A DNA stretch of 64,000 bases, taken from NCBI GenBank assembly GCA_965178125.1, contig OZ237740.1:1364001-1428000 (forward strand). Direction: 5' to 3'. Both the position numbers and the translations under genes were made by a program. Under the pieces are notes generated by a model. It was not told the DNA's origin, made no database searches, and saw only the letters and a list, made by a program, of their open reading frames with translations. The first letter of the stretch is position 1. Every line of letters begins with the position of its first letter. This DNA comes from Bilabrum cf. latius (Eukaryota; Bigyra: Bicosoecida; Bigyra; Bicosoecida). This document shows, piece after piece, positions 46,401 to 58,478 of this stretch.

Positions 46401-48130
46401 GCGCGTGCGCCTCGTCCAGCAGACCGATGCCTGCGGAGAACATGATGGGCTTCACCCACTCCCGGCGCTCTCCCGGGCTCGCTCCCTTGGCCGCCGGCAG
46501 CCGCAGCCCGAACGACCTGGCGAAACCGCTCACCACGGGCTCCCCAAACTTGTTGCCGTAGTCGCTGGCCCCGTTGGACGCGTCCGTGATGATCTGCGCG
46601 GGCGTGGCCAGGCCCTCGGGGTACTCGAACTCGCCCACGCCGCCCTCCTGCTCCCACTCCATGTCGTACCCAGGCAGCCTCAGAGCTCCCACGCAGTAGG
46701 CGGCCACGCCAACAGCCACCAGGGACCCGCGGCCCGTGGCGTGCGTGTCTCGGATGCGCCCCCCAGTGCCTGTCTCAGCCCCGGGGAAGGGAGCCACGCC
46801 CGAGGGGAAGTTGTGCGTCTCCGCGGTGAGCAGGAGGTGCCTGGTGCGGGGCACCACCGCCATGGGGCTCGAGTAGCCAGGCTGCGAGGGCACCAAAAAG
46901 GGCGAGGTGAAGCCCTTGATCGCGCTCGAGTTGTCCTCGAAGGCCACCACGGAGTTGTGCTTGCGGCCGTCCAGAGTGGAGCCCACGACCTGCATGAGGT
47001 TCCTGCCGGTGTCCTCCCCGTCGATGACCATCCTGCCCTTGAAGAACCAGTGCCTTGAGTGCTCCGAGTTGGACTGCGAGATGTCGAACAGCTCCACCGT
47101 GGTGGGGTCCCTCTTGAGGTCCTTCACGAACAGGTCCGTGTACAGATCGATGTCCTAGTCGTCCATGCCAAGCCCCATGCTCTTGTTCACCGCGCGCAGG
47201 GCAGCCGCGCCCTCCGCCAGCAGCGGCACCGTGTTCCACGGCTCGGGGGCGGCCCCCGATTCGAAGGTCTCCAGCGGGGCCCTCAGCCTCATCTCGGTCA
47301 TGCGGTCGTGCACAAGCCCCGCGAGTACCACCTCCTCCTGCTCCACGGAAGGGGGGCTGCTCCCCGACGAACCCTTGCCGCCGCCTGCCGCAGCCGCGGC
47401 ATCCGGGGCGGGTTCCATCTCCACCAAGTACCGTCGGTAGCGCTCCAGGCGGCGCACCAGCAGCCCGCACCTGCGGCAGATGCTGCACGCGTTGGTGGAA
47501 AAGGCCGACGTGAACGCCAGCCGGGGGCCCACCTCCATCACGAACGACCGCCCCCCGGCCTTGTCGGCCCCAGACGGGCCTTGCAAGAATGAAGAGCCAG
47601 CAAGGTTACTCGGACGCGATGGATCGCTGAGGAGCCATTTAAGCCGGTTTTGTCCTGCGGCGGGTGGGCACATCGAGCAGGCAGCACGCAGCGTGACCGT
47701 AAGAACCAGGACGTCGGGGGTCTGGCAGCCTACGAAGGCACAACTAGTTGCAATGCTCGATAGCGACATACCATGCATCTGCACTATTTCACTCACCATC
47801 GGCACCGATGGACTCGAACGAAACTCCATCCTCGAACTGAATGTAAAGAGACGATTCCGTAGAAACCTTCGATACTCGTGACAGAGAGCCAATCTCTTCA
47901 AGTTTGGAATTGAATTTAGCGATCAATTCAATTTGGCCCGCCTTGGACAGACCAGGGATGCGGAACAGCTTCAGAATCGACCCAGACTGCTTTGGCTGCG
48001 AGGCCCCCGACGCTGCAGATTCCGCAGCAGCGGCAGCGGCGGTGTCATCCTTGGCGCTTGCGCGCTACGCCACGACATATTTTCCTAATGCTATCAGGCT
48101 ACCGAACGCGATTGCGTCAACGGAGGCCAT
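43456..48130 (-). CDS. purL: phosphoribosylformylglycinamidine synthase (FGAM synthase, PurL)
   Basis: Two exons, 48130-47797 and 47654-43456 (142-bp intron, donor GTGAGT), encode 1,510 residues ending at TGA. It converts FGAR, ATP and glutamine to FGAM, step 4 of purine synthesis. The single-chain eukaryotic layout is present: N-terminal PurS-like domain, linker, two ATP-grasp-like halves, then a class I glutaminase with nucleophile Cys in GVCNGCQLMG (~1315) and MPHPERCF. The signature QSNSEHSRHWFFKG is intact. TAGs at 48065, 47155 and 44809 are read as Gln. At 47155 the codon precedes DIDLYTDLF, where my recollection of the plant protein has Gln. An acidic insert lies at the third TAG. The first 70 residues could be a targeting extension. 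Confidence 0.95.
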
Positions 48131-48399
48131 ATTGCGGATGGGAGGCGCAAGATGCGACTCTATTTCTCCAAGTTCGAAATCGAATGACCGGGGAACGTTC
48201 GAGAGCTCAGCAGTGGCTCCGAGTCGCCGTGGTTGGGGAACTCGACGCCGCAGGAAACGGGTTTCGCGGGTGCAGATTGGCTCGTCGGGTCCCGGATCAA
48301 GGGCTCATTGGCCGAATGATAGGTGCGCGAGGGATGAAAAAGAAATGCACTGTGTACAAGCCCCCGTGCACCACAGCGCCGTACCCATGGTGTCCTAGC

Positions 48400-50119
48400 T
48401 CACACCCTCTTGGCCAGCTCCTCTGCCTTGCCAGTGTAGCTGCCCGGGGTCAGTTGCAGCAGCCCCTGGATGGCCTCCTCGGGCACCCCGTCCTTCCTCA
48501 GCCCCCTCACGAAGTCCCTCATCCTCGAGGCGTCCACCCGCTTGCCCCTAGTCAGCGCCTTGAGTTTCTCGTACGGCTGGGACACGCCGTACCTCCTCAT
48601 CACCGTCTGCACGGGCTCCCCCAGCACCTCCCAGTTGCCCTCCAGGTCTGCTGCCAGCCTCTTCTCATTGGGCACCACACGAGTGAGCCCCTTCTGGGTG
48701 GAAGCGATCCCCACCAGAGTGTGGGCGAACCCCGTGCCGATGGTCCGCAGCACGGTCGAGTCCGTGAGGTCCCTCTGCATGCGGGACACTGCCAGCTTGC
48801 GGGCCAGGTGCTGGAACATGGCGGTCGCAACCCCCAGGTTGCCCTCGCTGTTCTCGAAATCGATCGGATTCACCTTGTGAGGCATCGTGCTGCTGCCCAC
48901 CTCGCCCTTGAAGGTGAGCTGCTTGAAGTACCCCATCGAGATGTAGCTCCACATGTCCCGGTCGAAGTCCAGCAGCACGTCGTTGAATCGAGTGAGGGAA
49001 TCGAACATCTCCGCCTTGTAGTCGTGCGGCTCGATCTGGGTCGTGTACGTGTTCTGGTGGATGCCAAGGCCCTCTCGGATGAGCTTGCCCGCCACAGCCT
49101 CCCAGTCCACGCCCGGGTATGCCACCATGTGCGCGTTGAAGTTCCCCACAGCGCCGTTCATCTTGCCCATCACGGGCACGGCGGCATACGTGTCCCGGTG
49201 CTTCTGCAGGCGCATGCTGCGGAGGATTGGGATGGAGTTGTGGATGGGGAGAGGGGCATGAATCGGAGCGGTGGACGGGGAATCACCTTCAAGTTGGCCG
49301 CGCAGCCGGGGAGTGCGCTGGGGTGCACGGGGGCAGGGGCAAAGCGGCATCTAGACGTGGCTCTCTGCAAGGCAGGAAACTGTACTACATTGAAAAACAC
49401 GGCCTTGAAACTCACACGACATTCGCGATCTCCTTGCCGAGCGTGGTGGGCGAGGCAGGTTGCCCGTGCGTGTGGGAGAGCATTGGGATGCTAGCGAACT
49501 GGTGGGCCATGGCCCGCAGCTTGCTGATCAATGCGTCCATGGCGGGGAGCATCACCGCCGAGCGACTACGGTCCAGGGCCTGGGCATACGCCAGGTTGGT
49601 GATGTCCTCACTGGTGCAAGCAAAGTGCACGAACTCGCTGAGCTTGCTCGTCTCGCCCCCCATGCCTGCCATCCTCTCCTTAATGTAGTACTCTACTGCC
49701 TTCACGTCATGGTTCGTTGTCCGTTCGATGTCTTTCACACGACGGGCGGCCTCTTCGTCAAAGCCAGACACCAAAGCCAGCAGGGCTTTCCTGTCCTCTG
49801 CCGGAAACACCGGCACCTCTTCGACGCCTTCGCAATCGCCTAGTGCGAGTAGCCACTGGATCTCGGCATTCAGCCTGTACTTAATGATGGCATGTTCACT
49901 GAAATAGTTCCTCAATCGCTTTGTGCGACCGCCGTATCGCCCGTCAATAGACGAGATTGCAGTCATCTGCGTCAAATCAAGGTCGCGTTCCTGGTCTAGC
50001 AAGGGTTTGTTGGTCAAAGCACTCTTTCCAGAGCACGATGAAAAGTTCCAGCGAGAAACAGCCAGAACCCCGCCCGCTGCGAGCAATTTCACGCCAATTC
50101 TGCCGCAAGTCCGAAGCAT
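48400..50119 (-). CDS. purB: adenylosuccinate lyase, bacterial/plant type
   Basis: Two exons, 50119-49416 and 49216-48400 (199-bp intron, donor GTGAGT, acceptor CAG), encode 506 residues ending at TGA 48400-48402. It cleaves SAICAR to AICAR (step 8) and adenylosuccinate to AMP. Family blocks are intact: ERTTNHDVKAVEYYIKE, FACTSEDITNLAYA, SHTHGQPASPTTLGKE and the fumarase/lyase signature GSSTMPHKVNPIDFENSEG. Splicing restores NVVMRLQKHRDTYAAVPVMG in register with E. coli PurB. The first ~50 residues (MLRTCGRIGVKLLAAGG) look like an organelle transit peptide. This gene contains no TAG. It lies 269 bp upstream of purL on the same strand. Confidence 0.95.
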
Positions 50120-50721
50120 GGATTCCTGCGAGTGCCGTCAGAATTTAAAGCATCAAGAATCATCAAGCATCAGCACAGACTTATTCGGAGACAATAATGA
50201 TAGAAACACCAATCATTCGAGAAAAATAGCAGAGAAAGCACAGGCTCACGAAAAGCTCGGGCAAGATGCGCTCCAGACGTCTCACAACCACTAAACCGGG
50301 ACATCGGCCTCAGCACATGCACGCCCTGCAACTGGGAAGGGAAGTGCCGCAAGTGGGTCATGGATGCGGTGCACGCATACGTATTTCCATGTGCATCGTG
50401 CGCATGAACACGGTGCGACTATGGCAGCGCCGCTTATCCCCGAGTGGTGTGTGCACGGTTCCCACAGGCGGTGAAACACAGCTGGAAGCTCACAAAATGC
50501 AAGGAGGAAAGGTTTAAACTGCCTATGCAAAGTCAAAGCGTCGTTGGTCAAGCGCTTACACCCCCACTCAGTGCGAGGAGCACCAGTTGCGATCACCAAG
50601 CCCATTCGCAACCAAGAGCCCCCCTGCCCCCTACACAATCGAGGAAACCACGCACTCGAGACAATGCCGTTCTAAGAAACTTTAGCGCCTCGGAGTCCTC
50701 CATGAATTCTTCTCAGTAGAT
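50120..50721. other. spacer, 602 bp
   Basis: This lies between the purB start and the mL59 stop on the same strand, so it should hold the purB promoter. It is AT-richer near 50150-50260. No gene, RNA or repeat was recognised. Confidence 0.5.
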
Positions 50722-51336
50722 TTACCGGTGCTTTGGCTTCCGGAAGAGCTGGTGGATCCCCCACTTCTTCTCCCTTGGGGGACGCTGCTTGAGGTACTGC
50801 TCCCATTGCTCCTCTTGCTCGCCCAAACCCTTCTCAATACGAGCTAGTCTCTCATCAAGGCGTTTATCGTAGGCATGGCCCTTCGGAGGCTTGGCTACCA
50901 TCGCCATCTGCTAGCGGTCCCAGGTAGGGTCCCAACCATCTGCAGAATCCTTCGACCACTGCCCATACTTCCCGTCCATGACTGCTTGCTTACGGACTCT
51001 TGCCCTCCGCACTGCACTGAGCTTTGGCTTTCGCCATTTCCCTTCCGTAGTCTTGTACGGCTTCACGTCAACCGAGGGCTCCTGCACCCTGGACTTTGTC
51101 ACCTGGGCTAGTGTCCTAGGTCTTCGCCTTCCGGCAAGCTTTGCATGCATTTCCATCTATTTCGGGGTCAACTTTCTGTATTCCAACGGCTAATCCTGCT
51201 GCAATGGAGCTTTGTAGTCTACATCCGGGGCAACTGCCTAGAAACTTGCTGAAATCACCCTACACGGTGAAATTAGTGGCCTAGAACTATGATGGAGGAG
51301 ACTGTGAGACCCTCGTACTAATGTTCGCCGCAGCAT
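50722..51336 (-). CDS. mitochondrial large-subunit ribosomal protein, mL59-like
   Basis: The frame from ATG 51336 has 204 residues and four TAGs read as Gln. The N-terminus (MLRRTLVRGSHSLLHHSSRP) is a typical mitochondrial presequence, rich in Arg, Ser and Leu without acids. The core has GKWRKPKLSAVRRARVRKQA followed by VAKPPKGHAYDKRLDERLAR, resembling the mL59/MRPL25 family of the mitochondrial 54S subunit. It ends at TAA 50724-50722, the only gene here with TAA at its end; a TGA follows two codons later. It diverges from PCNA, with 128 bp between start codons. The family call rests on remembered motifs. Confidence 0.6.
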
Positions 51337-51464
51337 AGGATACTGTAAGCGTACAGGAGGCGTCTATTTAGTTGGTGTTGCCATCGATCGTGTAAATATT
51401 ACGTGCTGTTTGGAAAACCAAACTATTCGCGGCAGGTTTGCATTTGAAAAGCAAAAGATAAGCC
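51337..51464. promoter_or_regulatory. divergent promoter region, mL59 / PCNA
   Basis: These 128 bp carry both 5' leaders. An AT-rich segment (near 51360-51425) lies closer to PCNA. No defined element was recognised. Confidence 0.5.
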
Positions 51465-52594
51465 ATGTTTGAGGCCCGCCTGAACGATGCCGAGGTTCTG
51501 AGGAAGATTATCGATGCTATGAAAGACCTTGTCAGCGAGGCGAACTTGGATGTGTCCCCGGAAGGAGTTTCTTTGCAGGTAAGACAACGGATTGGTGCAA
51601 TTCAAATTTTGCGCCTGGATTGTCGAGCCAATTTGCTCATGCTGCCCCTTGGGATGGGTTCATATACCTGTGATATGTATATTATATACTTTGTGCATGT
51701 GGGGGCACGGCGGATAGCCGGCTAGGGGCATTTGAGTAGGGTGGACTGACGTTTTGAACAGCAGGCACCGGAAGCCTTTTTGATCCGCCTTGCCCGCTTC
51801 TTGCTCGATCCGTTTCCCTTCGCAGGCTATGGATTCTTCTCACGTTTCACTCGTGCACTTGCACATGGCATAGAACGCCTTTGACAGCTACAGATGTGAC
51901 AAGAAGATTTCCCTTGGTTTGAACCTCCAGAACCTCACCAAGATCCTCAAGTGCGCCAAGAAGGGAGATTCGGTGTCTCTCAAGGCCGAGGATGAGGGAG
52001 ATAGCATCAGCATCACGTTTGATAGCGAAGGTGAGACGCCTAATTGTGCATCCGGCAAAGCCCGGTGGCCGGCCATGTCGTGTATCTCGCAGCCCTTATG
52101 CCAACCTCTTTTCTGCCACCGCAGACGATGGTCGAGTGTCTGAGTTCGAGATGAAGCTCATGGATATCGACTCTGAGCATCTGGGCATCCCAGAAACCGA
52201 GTACAAGGTGGTGGTGGTGATGCCATCCGGCGAGTACTCGGGCATCATCCGCGACATGGCCACGATCGGCGAGACCTGCTCCATCCAGGTCAAGAAGGGA
52301 ACCATCGCGTTCGGTGTGGAGGGAGATTTGGGAACTGGGTCCGTTGAGCTCGCCGAGCGCGCACCCCCTGCCGACAAGCCCGATGCGGCCGCCGTGGAGA
52401 TCTCCATGGAGGAGGCCGTCGACCTGAGCTTCGCGGTGAGCTACCTGCAGCACTTCTCCAAGGGCTCCGGGCTGTCGAGCACCGTGTCGCTGTCCATGAG
52501 CCCCGGTGTGCCGTTGGTGGTGGAGTACCCTCTGAACGAGACCTCTTTCGTGCGGTACTACCTCGCACCCAAGATCGACGACGAGGAGGAGTGA
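51465..52594 (+). CDS. PCNA: proliferating cell nuclear antigen (DNA sliding clamp)
   Basis: Three exons, 51465-51578, 51826-52030 and 52125-52594, encode 262 residues, the usual PCNA length. Family blocks are present: start MFEARL, MDSSHVSLVHLHMA, FDSYRCDKK, EMKLMDIDSEHLGIPETEY, the interdomain region, PLVVEYPL and the end YYLAPKIDDEEE. It forms the trimeric clamp for replicative polymerases and repair. The TAG at 51871-51873 (after HMA, before NAFDSYRCD) lies in exon 2 at a variable surface position and keeps the frame only if translated. Introns are 247 and 94 bp with GTAAGA/GTGAGA donors and CAG acceptors. It ends at TGA. Confidence 0.97.
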
Positions 52595-52994
52595 GCGGCC
52601 CGGGGCGAGCACCGAGCACCTGCGCAGAGCGAAATTCCGCCGAAGCAGGGCGCTTGGAACATGAAGCCATAGACTGCTATTCTGTATTCTGACTATTCTC
52701 TGTTCCAGACGCACACAAGCCAAACCATACATTCGCCACGAGACTCTGCAAGGTGGGCTCCGCAACGGGCTCACCGCCATCCATATCTGATCCATATGGA
52801 TACCCTGCGGACACTGCTAGACATGGCCGCAAGGAACCCTTCTAATAATCGGCTAGCAGTCTGCGTCGGCAATGCGGTGATCCTCGTGGCTGAGATCGCC
52901 GCCGAGCTCGACCGCGCAGCCCCCATGAGCATCGCCTATCCAGCTACGAACCCCGGCCCGGCCGGACCCCCGGCCGGAACTCTCAGTGAGTCTC
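52595..52994. other. convergent spacer, 400 bp
   Basis: This lies between the PCNA stop and the MORN-CBS stop on the opposite strand. A short + frame begins at 52796 but overlaps the MORN-CBS end and shows no homology, so I do not call a gene. Confidence 0.6.
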
Positions 52995-55900
52995 TCAGTC
53001 GTCCGCCACGAAGCACCTCAGGATGTCAATCACGCGGATGCAACCCACCGGCCGCACACCGTCGTCCACGAAGTACAGTTGGTGGATCCGCGTGGCGGCG
53101 AGAGTGAGCACGACCTTCTGCAGAGGGTCCCGCAGCCTGCAGTAGATGCTCGGGTTCATCACGTCTGCCCCCTTGTCGATCTGCTTGAGGAAGCTCTGCA
53201 CAGGCAGCTGCAGCGCGCTGAAGTTGGCCCGCCGCGCGATGGTCTTGGCGTCGCTCAGAGACACGTTGGTGGCCATGGCCCCGTACTCGTCCACGATGGG
53301 GGCCGCCGTGCTGCCCGCGTCCCGCATGCGCCGCATCACGTCGATGGCCCGGTCGCGGAAGGTGCCCACGACCATACCGCTGCCCAGCCGCTGCCCCAGC
53401 CCCAGCTCCTCGATGCTCAGCTGTCCCAGGGGGCCCAGCATGTCCAACCGCGTGGCCAGGAACCTGATGACGTCAGCCTGGGTCACCAGCCGCACGATCC
53501 TCCCTTCGGCGTCCACGATCGGCACCGCGTGCACGCCCTCGCTCAGCACGCGGGCCGCGTACAGCAGGGGACAGCCGGACGGAAGCGGGCGGAAGGCCCA
53601 TGAGGGCGTGAAGGAGGACGGCGAGGGGGACCCTGCGCCCGAGTCCGCATCAGACCCGTGCTCCGAGCCGCCCTCCGAGGCAGCGGGGCTGCCCAGCGAG
53701 CCGCCCGAGTGCGCGGCTGGCCGCGGGCCCGAGGCATCTGCGCCGCCCTCCTCTTGCCCCCCCGCACTTGCGCCCGTCAGCACGGGGGCGGGTGCCCCGA
53801 TGGTGGACCCGTGCACGCGCCGCAGCGGGGACCCCGAGGTGGAGGCAGCCACGGACTGGGAGGGCCCGCCCGTCAGGTGCCCGGAGCTGCCCGCCTGCAG
53901 CGACTCGGAGAGCATAGAGGCGGCTGCACCAGTGCCGCCAGCCGCACCCCGGCTGTCCTGGGAAGCCGGCGGCTGCGTGCCCACGGACCAGCCCCCCTCA
54001 GAGGCGGATGACTCGGCCCTTGAGATGGACCCGTCCCTCCCCTCCTCACCACCCGCTGCTGCTGCTGCTGCTGCTGACGATGGGGCGCCCTCTCCTGTCT
54101 GCATGGGCGAGAGGAAACCGCTGGGGAGCCCCGAGGAAACCGCGCCTGTCCCTGCCGTGGCAGAACTCGAGCCTCCGTCCACGGACCCACCCCTCCGCCT
54201 GCGGAACACGTCCCGGATGGGCTGCCGGAAGAACCTCTGCTGGTGCGCGAGGGCCTCTCTGAGGTGCCCCACCCCCTGCAGCGAGGACTTCTTCTTGCTG
54301 AAGATGTCCAGCATGTACGAGAACACGTCCAGCAGGTGCACCACGCCCACGAAGCGCCCTGCCTCGTCGTCGTACACGGGCATAGACAGGATGGAGTGGT
54401 CAGACATGGTCTTGAGCACGCTCTCCACAGTGTCCGTCACCTTGGCCGTCTTCACGTGACCAGTCACTCGGCCGCCGCCAATCTCATTCACGCTCGTCAC
54501 ACTCAGTAGCCGCAAAACGTCTGCATTCCGGCCGGCAGACCCCAGGGAGGCGCCACTCATCGAACGCCCGATGGTGGTCGGCGCACCCATGGAGCCCCTG
54601 GACCGCCTCGACAGCACGGCCTCACCACCCCCCGCACTGGGCGGCAGCTGCAGAACCCATCCCCCCGAGGAGGCCCCGGCTCCCTGCGCGGCCCCCAGTG
54701 GGGGGCTGCCCCCCGCCGGCATCCAGAGCCCGTCCCTGGTGCCCAGCGCCACCGGCACCATGCTCGGGTCCACGGGGGCGCCCAGGACGGCGCCGCGCAC
54801 CGCCGCTCGAGCGGAACTTCCAGGCCGCGTGGCGACGGCCAGCTGGCTGTTCTCTGCCTGTCCCCTCTCCCCCGGGTCCTCCGGCGTGGCCATGCTCACC
54901 GCGGAGAGGCCGCGCGCCACGGCGTCCGCGTGGGAGGGACCCGCAGCTGTGGGCACGGCCTGCAGCAACCCGGAGCCGAAAGGGGCCTCTCCCTTGCCGC
55001 TGCCGGCGCCCTCGCGCGCTCCGGTCTCCTTCTGGCTACCACCCGCCTCATCGGGCCCGCCCTCCTCCCTCTGTTCCCCGCTCTTGGACAGCGGGCTGTG
55101 CCGGCGGCGGTGCGTGGGCGACCGCCCGTCCGCCCCCCCCCTGCCTGCCCCCGCCCCCAGGGGGCTGCCCCTGCGCACCGCCGCCGATCCGGCCACCGAT
55201 GCGCTGGAGAAGGCCCCCGCCTCCCCCCACCTGGACGGGCGCTCCCCCCCCTTCGCGGGGGGCTCAGTGCCCTTGGGCGGGGGTGTCCCCGCGGTGGGGG
55301 CGTCCTCCTGGGCCTTGCCATCATTTTCCAGGGCCAGCTGCGCGGCGCGGTGCTGGGCCTCGAGCCGGCTGGGACTGGGACTGGGGGCGGCGCCCCACTC
55401 GGCAGACCCCCCCCATTGCATCGCCCCGCCGAGGGGGGAGGGGGCGGGCGCGGCGCCCACCACGTCTCCCGCTGCCGCCGTCAGCACCCCGATGGCGTGC
55501 AGCCCCCTGCGCGCCTGCTGCTCGGTGATGGAGCGCGCGCACAGCTGCACCCCGTGGTGGAACACCCGGCACTCGTATCCACCGAACGGCCAGCGGAACA
55601 CCGCGGCGCCGTGCAGGCGGTCCCGCACCCAGAATCCAGACACGGTGCCGCCTCCGGCCAGCTGCACGGTGCCAGCGCCGTGGCGAGTGTCTGCCACCCA
55701 CTGTCCCTCGAATGTGTCCCCGCTGGCGTACACGATTGACCCCTGCCCGTGCCGCTTGCCCGCCACCCACTGCCCGTCAAACACCCCTGTCAGTGCCCAG
55801 TCGTCCGCGCTGCCGCTGCCCTCGGACGGCGGCGTGCCCGACCAGGACATGCCGCTAACAGCGGCTGCGGCGCTCATGGCAGAGGCGGGACCGCCTTGGG

Positions 55901-56510
55901 GAGGTGCCATGGTGCCATCGGCTCCGGGAACTCCAGCGCCTAAACTACCTGCAACGTACGTGAAGATCCAGCCACGTCCGCGACCGTGCCGGCACCCCCA
56001 CTACCACTCGCCGTCGTACAGCCTAAAACCTGTCCTAGCGTCACGCAGCATGCCTTTCCCGTGGGCTAGAAGTACAGAGGGCCTGGTTGCGCCCGTTGGG
56101 CTGTTGCTTGCACCTTCATCAGCTCCTTCCCCCACGTTGCCTGGCGCAGCCGAAGAGACCTCGGGGATCCTGGAACGTGGTCCATTGCCTCTTGGTGGGG
56201 GTGGGACTGGAAACGCTTCAGTACTTGCCGCTTCTTCGAACATCGGGGCACACCATGTGCGCGCTTGCTCCTTCGATTCTCCGTCGCCTTCCACGGGCAG
56301 CCAAGGGAGGTACTGCACCCGCGATTGCTGCCGCTCCAATACTTTCCACGTAGATGATTTTACGTCAAGGAGCGACAGTATGTTTGCTTTTACCTCGGCT
56401 GGGCTGGACCGCACCGTGCTACCAGCGTACTGCGCATGGGGGCTGCATCCGGCAAAGGAAACGTCCACGCTACGCTCTCCGGGAGCAGCACTGCCTGTTT
56501 TCATCGACAT
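52995..56510 (-). CDS. MORN-repeat / CBS-domain fusion protein
   Basis: The single frame from ATG 56510 to TGA encodes 1,171 residues, with one TAG (56001-56003). At least four MORN units occupy about residues 160-320: LYDGEW-Q-WGCRHGRGRG (the Q is the TAG), GQWVAGKRHGQGS, GQWVADTRHGAGT and GFWVRDRLHGA. A ~350-residue disordered linker follows. From about residue 680 to the end there are four CBS motifs: VLKTMSDHSILSMPVYD, GVHAVPIVDAEGRIVRLVTQ, STAAPIVDEYGAMATNVS and IHQLYFVDDGVRPVGCIRV. CBS tandems bind adenine nucleotides in AMPK-gamma/SNF4; MORN units bind lipids or proteins. An energy- or purine-sensing role beside purine genes is an inference. Confidence 0.85.
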
Positions 56511-56699
56511 GGAGACGAATGAGCAGACAAAGCAGACACAAGATCGGACAGACCTGTGCTTGTTTACGAGTGATAGTTTGGGTTGGCGACCAGCTTGGCA
56601 TCACGGCGTGATGGGCCGGTGATTGACGCTCATCATCATTACGGCGGTTGCTACCAACGGCACAGCCACCAGTGCAGGCCGGTCTACGCAAGCAATCAG

Positions 56700-58478
56700 T
56701 CAGTGTGTACTTCGCAACAAAAGGGCCATCACTTCGCCAACTGCGGCAGCAGCCGCTTCGGCAGACTCGATCAGTTTCGGAGCAGCCGCGGCATCGCTAG
56801 CACCACTGGCGCTGCTCGCGGCCCCAGCTTCTTCATCAGGGGCGCTGCCTGCACCCGTATCTGCACCTGCACCACCGCTACCGCCGCCCATGGAGCCGCT
56901 AGCCGTCTCCGTCCCATCCCCGGCAGGGACGTGCAGCACCGTCACCGCGGGCACATCGCTCTCGTCCCCGGCCGCGCGGGCCGCCTGAGCCGCCGCCTCC
57001 GACCCCCCGACGCACACGATCACCGTCGGAGTCGCCGGAGCTTCGACGCCCTCGGCCGGTACCGTCGCCCCAGCATTGGCACCGGGCACCGCCGCCGCCC
57101 TCCTCGCCTCCCTCACCAGCTGGGTCCGCCGGGGAACAGTGTCCCCGACGGCCACCTCTGGGGCAACCAGCAGGTCGCTCGTCACACCCGTGCTCAGCGC
57201 GGCTAGCACTGCGTCGGCCACGGCGCGAGTGTCCTTCCCGTGGCTGTCGCTGAGGACGAGACACCGGCCCCGGCCCGCTGCCAGGGGCGCACTGCCCTTG
57301 TCCTCGCTCTTGCTGCCGGCTGCCTCCCCGGCCACCGCCCGTCCAGAGGCTGCTGCTGCTGCTGCTGCTCTTTCTGCGGCCCAGCCGGCCACTGCCCCCG
57401 CCATCAGTGTCTCCAGCGACACTTCCCCCTCCAGCGCACCCCCGCTCTCCCCCTTCCCCTTCCCCTTCCCCTTCCCCTCCTCCCCCAGGTCGAAGCCTCC
57501 CCCCGTGATCATCTCGAAGAGCATGCAGTACCTCCTTGACAGCTCCACCACCAGGTCACGGGGGGCGGCAGGGACGTCAACGTCCTTGTAGGGGTCGCAT
57601 CGCTCCTTGTACCACAGCCGCAGGAACTCCTTGTCCACATTGGCCGGGCTCTTGCCCTCCTCCATGCGTGCCTCGTAGTCCTGCGCCAGCCAGTAGCGGC
57701 TGCTGTCCGGCGTGTGGATCTCATCCACGAGCACGACCCTGCCCGTGGAGGGGTCTCGGCCCAGCTCGTACTTGGTGTCCACCAGCAGCAGGCCCCTCTC
57801 CAGCGCCTTCTTCTGCCCGAACTCGAACAGCCGCAGCGCCGCCGCGCTCGCCTGGTCCCAGTCGCCCTGCGACATCCAGCCCTCCTTGACGATGTCGGCG
57901 GCGCTGATGGGGCGGTCGTGCTCGGCCTCCTTCGTGGTGGGAGTCAGCAGCGGATGATCCAGCCTCTGGTTCTTCACGAGGCCTTCCGGGAGCTCATGGC
58001 CGCAGTACGACCGCACGCCGCGGTTGTAGTGCGTCCACATCGAGGTCGAGGTTGAGCCTGTGATGAACCCTCTGACCACGAATTCGATCGGAAATACCTC
58101 ACACTTCTTAACAATCGCCAGGTTTGGGTGAGGGCTCGCTACTATGTGGTTCGGCACGATGTCTTTGGTCTGTTCGAACCACCAAAGGCTAACCTGATTC
58201 AAGACCTGCCCCTTGTACGGCACACAGGTCAGGTTCCGGTCGAACGCACTGAGCCGATCAGTGGCAACGAGGACAACGTGATCACCAATATCATAAATGT
58301 CTCGAACTTTACCAGTTATCTTGGTACCAAGGCCAAGCGAGGTCGCAGAGATCACGCGACCGGAATCGAGCCGCTGCTACGCAGCTTTCTCGTACTTTCC
58401 TGGGTCTTTTGCCGACTGAACATCGACACCATCAGGAATAGCACGAGCTACTGCGGAGTCAGTCGCTGAACCACTCAT
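56700..58478 (-). CDS. purC: SAICAR synthetase (PurC) with C-terminal PurE-like domain
   Basis: The frame from ATG 58478 to TGA encodes 592 residues, with one TAG (58377-58379, codon 34). Residues ~35-315 are a complete SAICAR synthetase: GKVRDIYDIGDHVVLVATDR, SAFDRN, FPIEFVVRGFITGS, DTKYELG and the signature VDEIHTPDSSRYW. It ligates aspartate to CAIR (step 7). After a Lys/Gly linker, residues ~395-590 have GRCLVLSDSHGKD, then TPTVIVCVGGSEAAAQAA and VPAVTVLHVPAG. Their order resembles the AIR carboxylase fold fused to PurC in animals, but the catalytic A-H-R/K motif is missing. The domain may be degenerate or structural. It diverges from purF. Confidence 0.93.

Noticed and set aside
44326-47058. 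910-residue + strand frame opposite purL
   Set aside because: It is antisense to a well-supported enzyme, has no family motifs and has the composition expected of a GC-rich shadow frame.
52796-53107. small + strand gene after PCNA
   Set aside because: It overlaps the MORN-CBS CBS-coding end in antisense and shows no recognisable family.
54571-56622. 683-residue + strand frame opposite the MORN-CBS gene
   Set aside because: Antisense shadow; the opposite strand has clear MORN and CBS motifs across the same bases.
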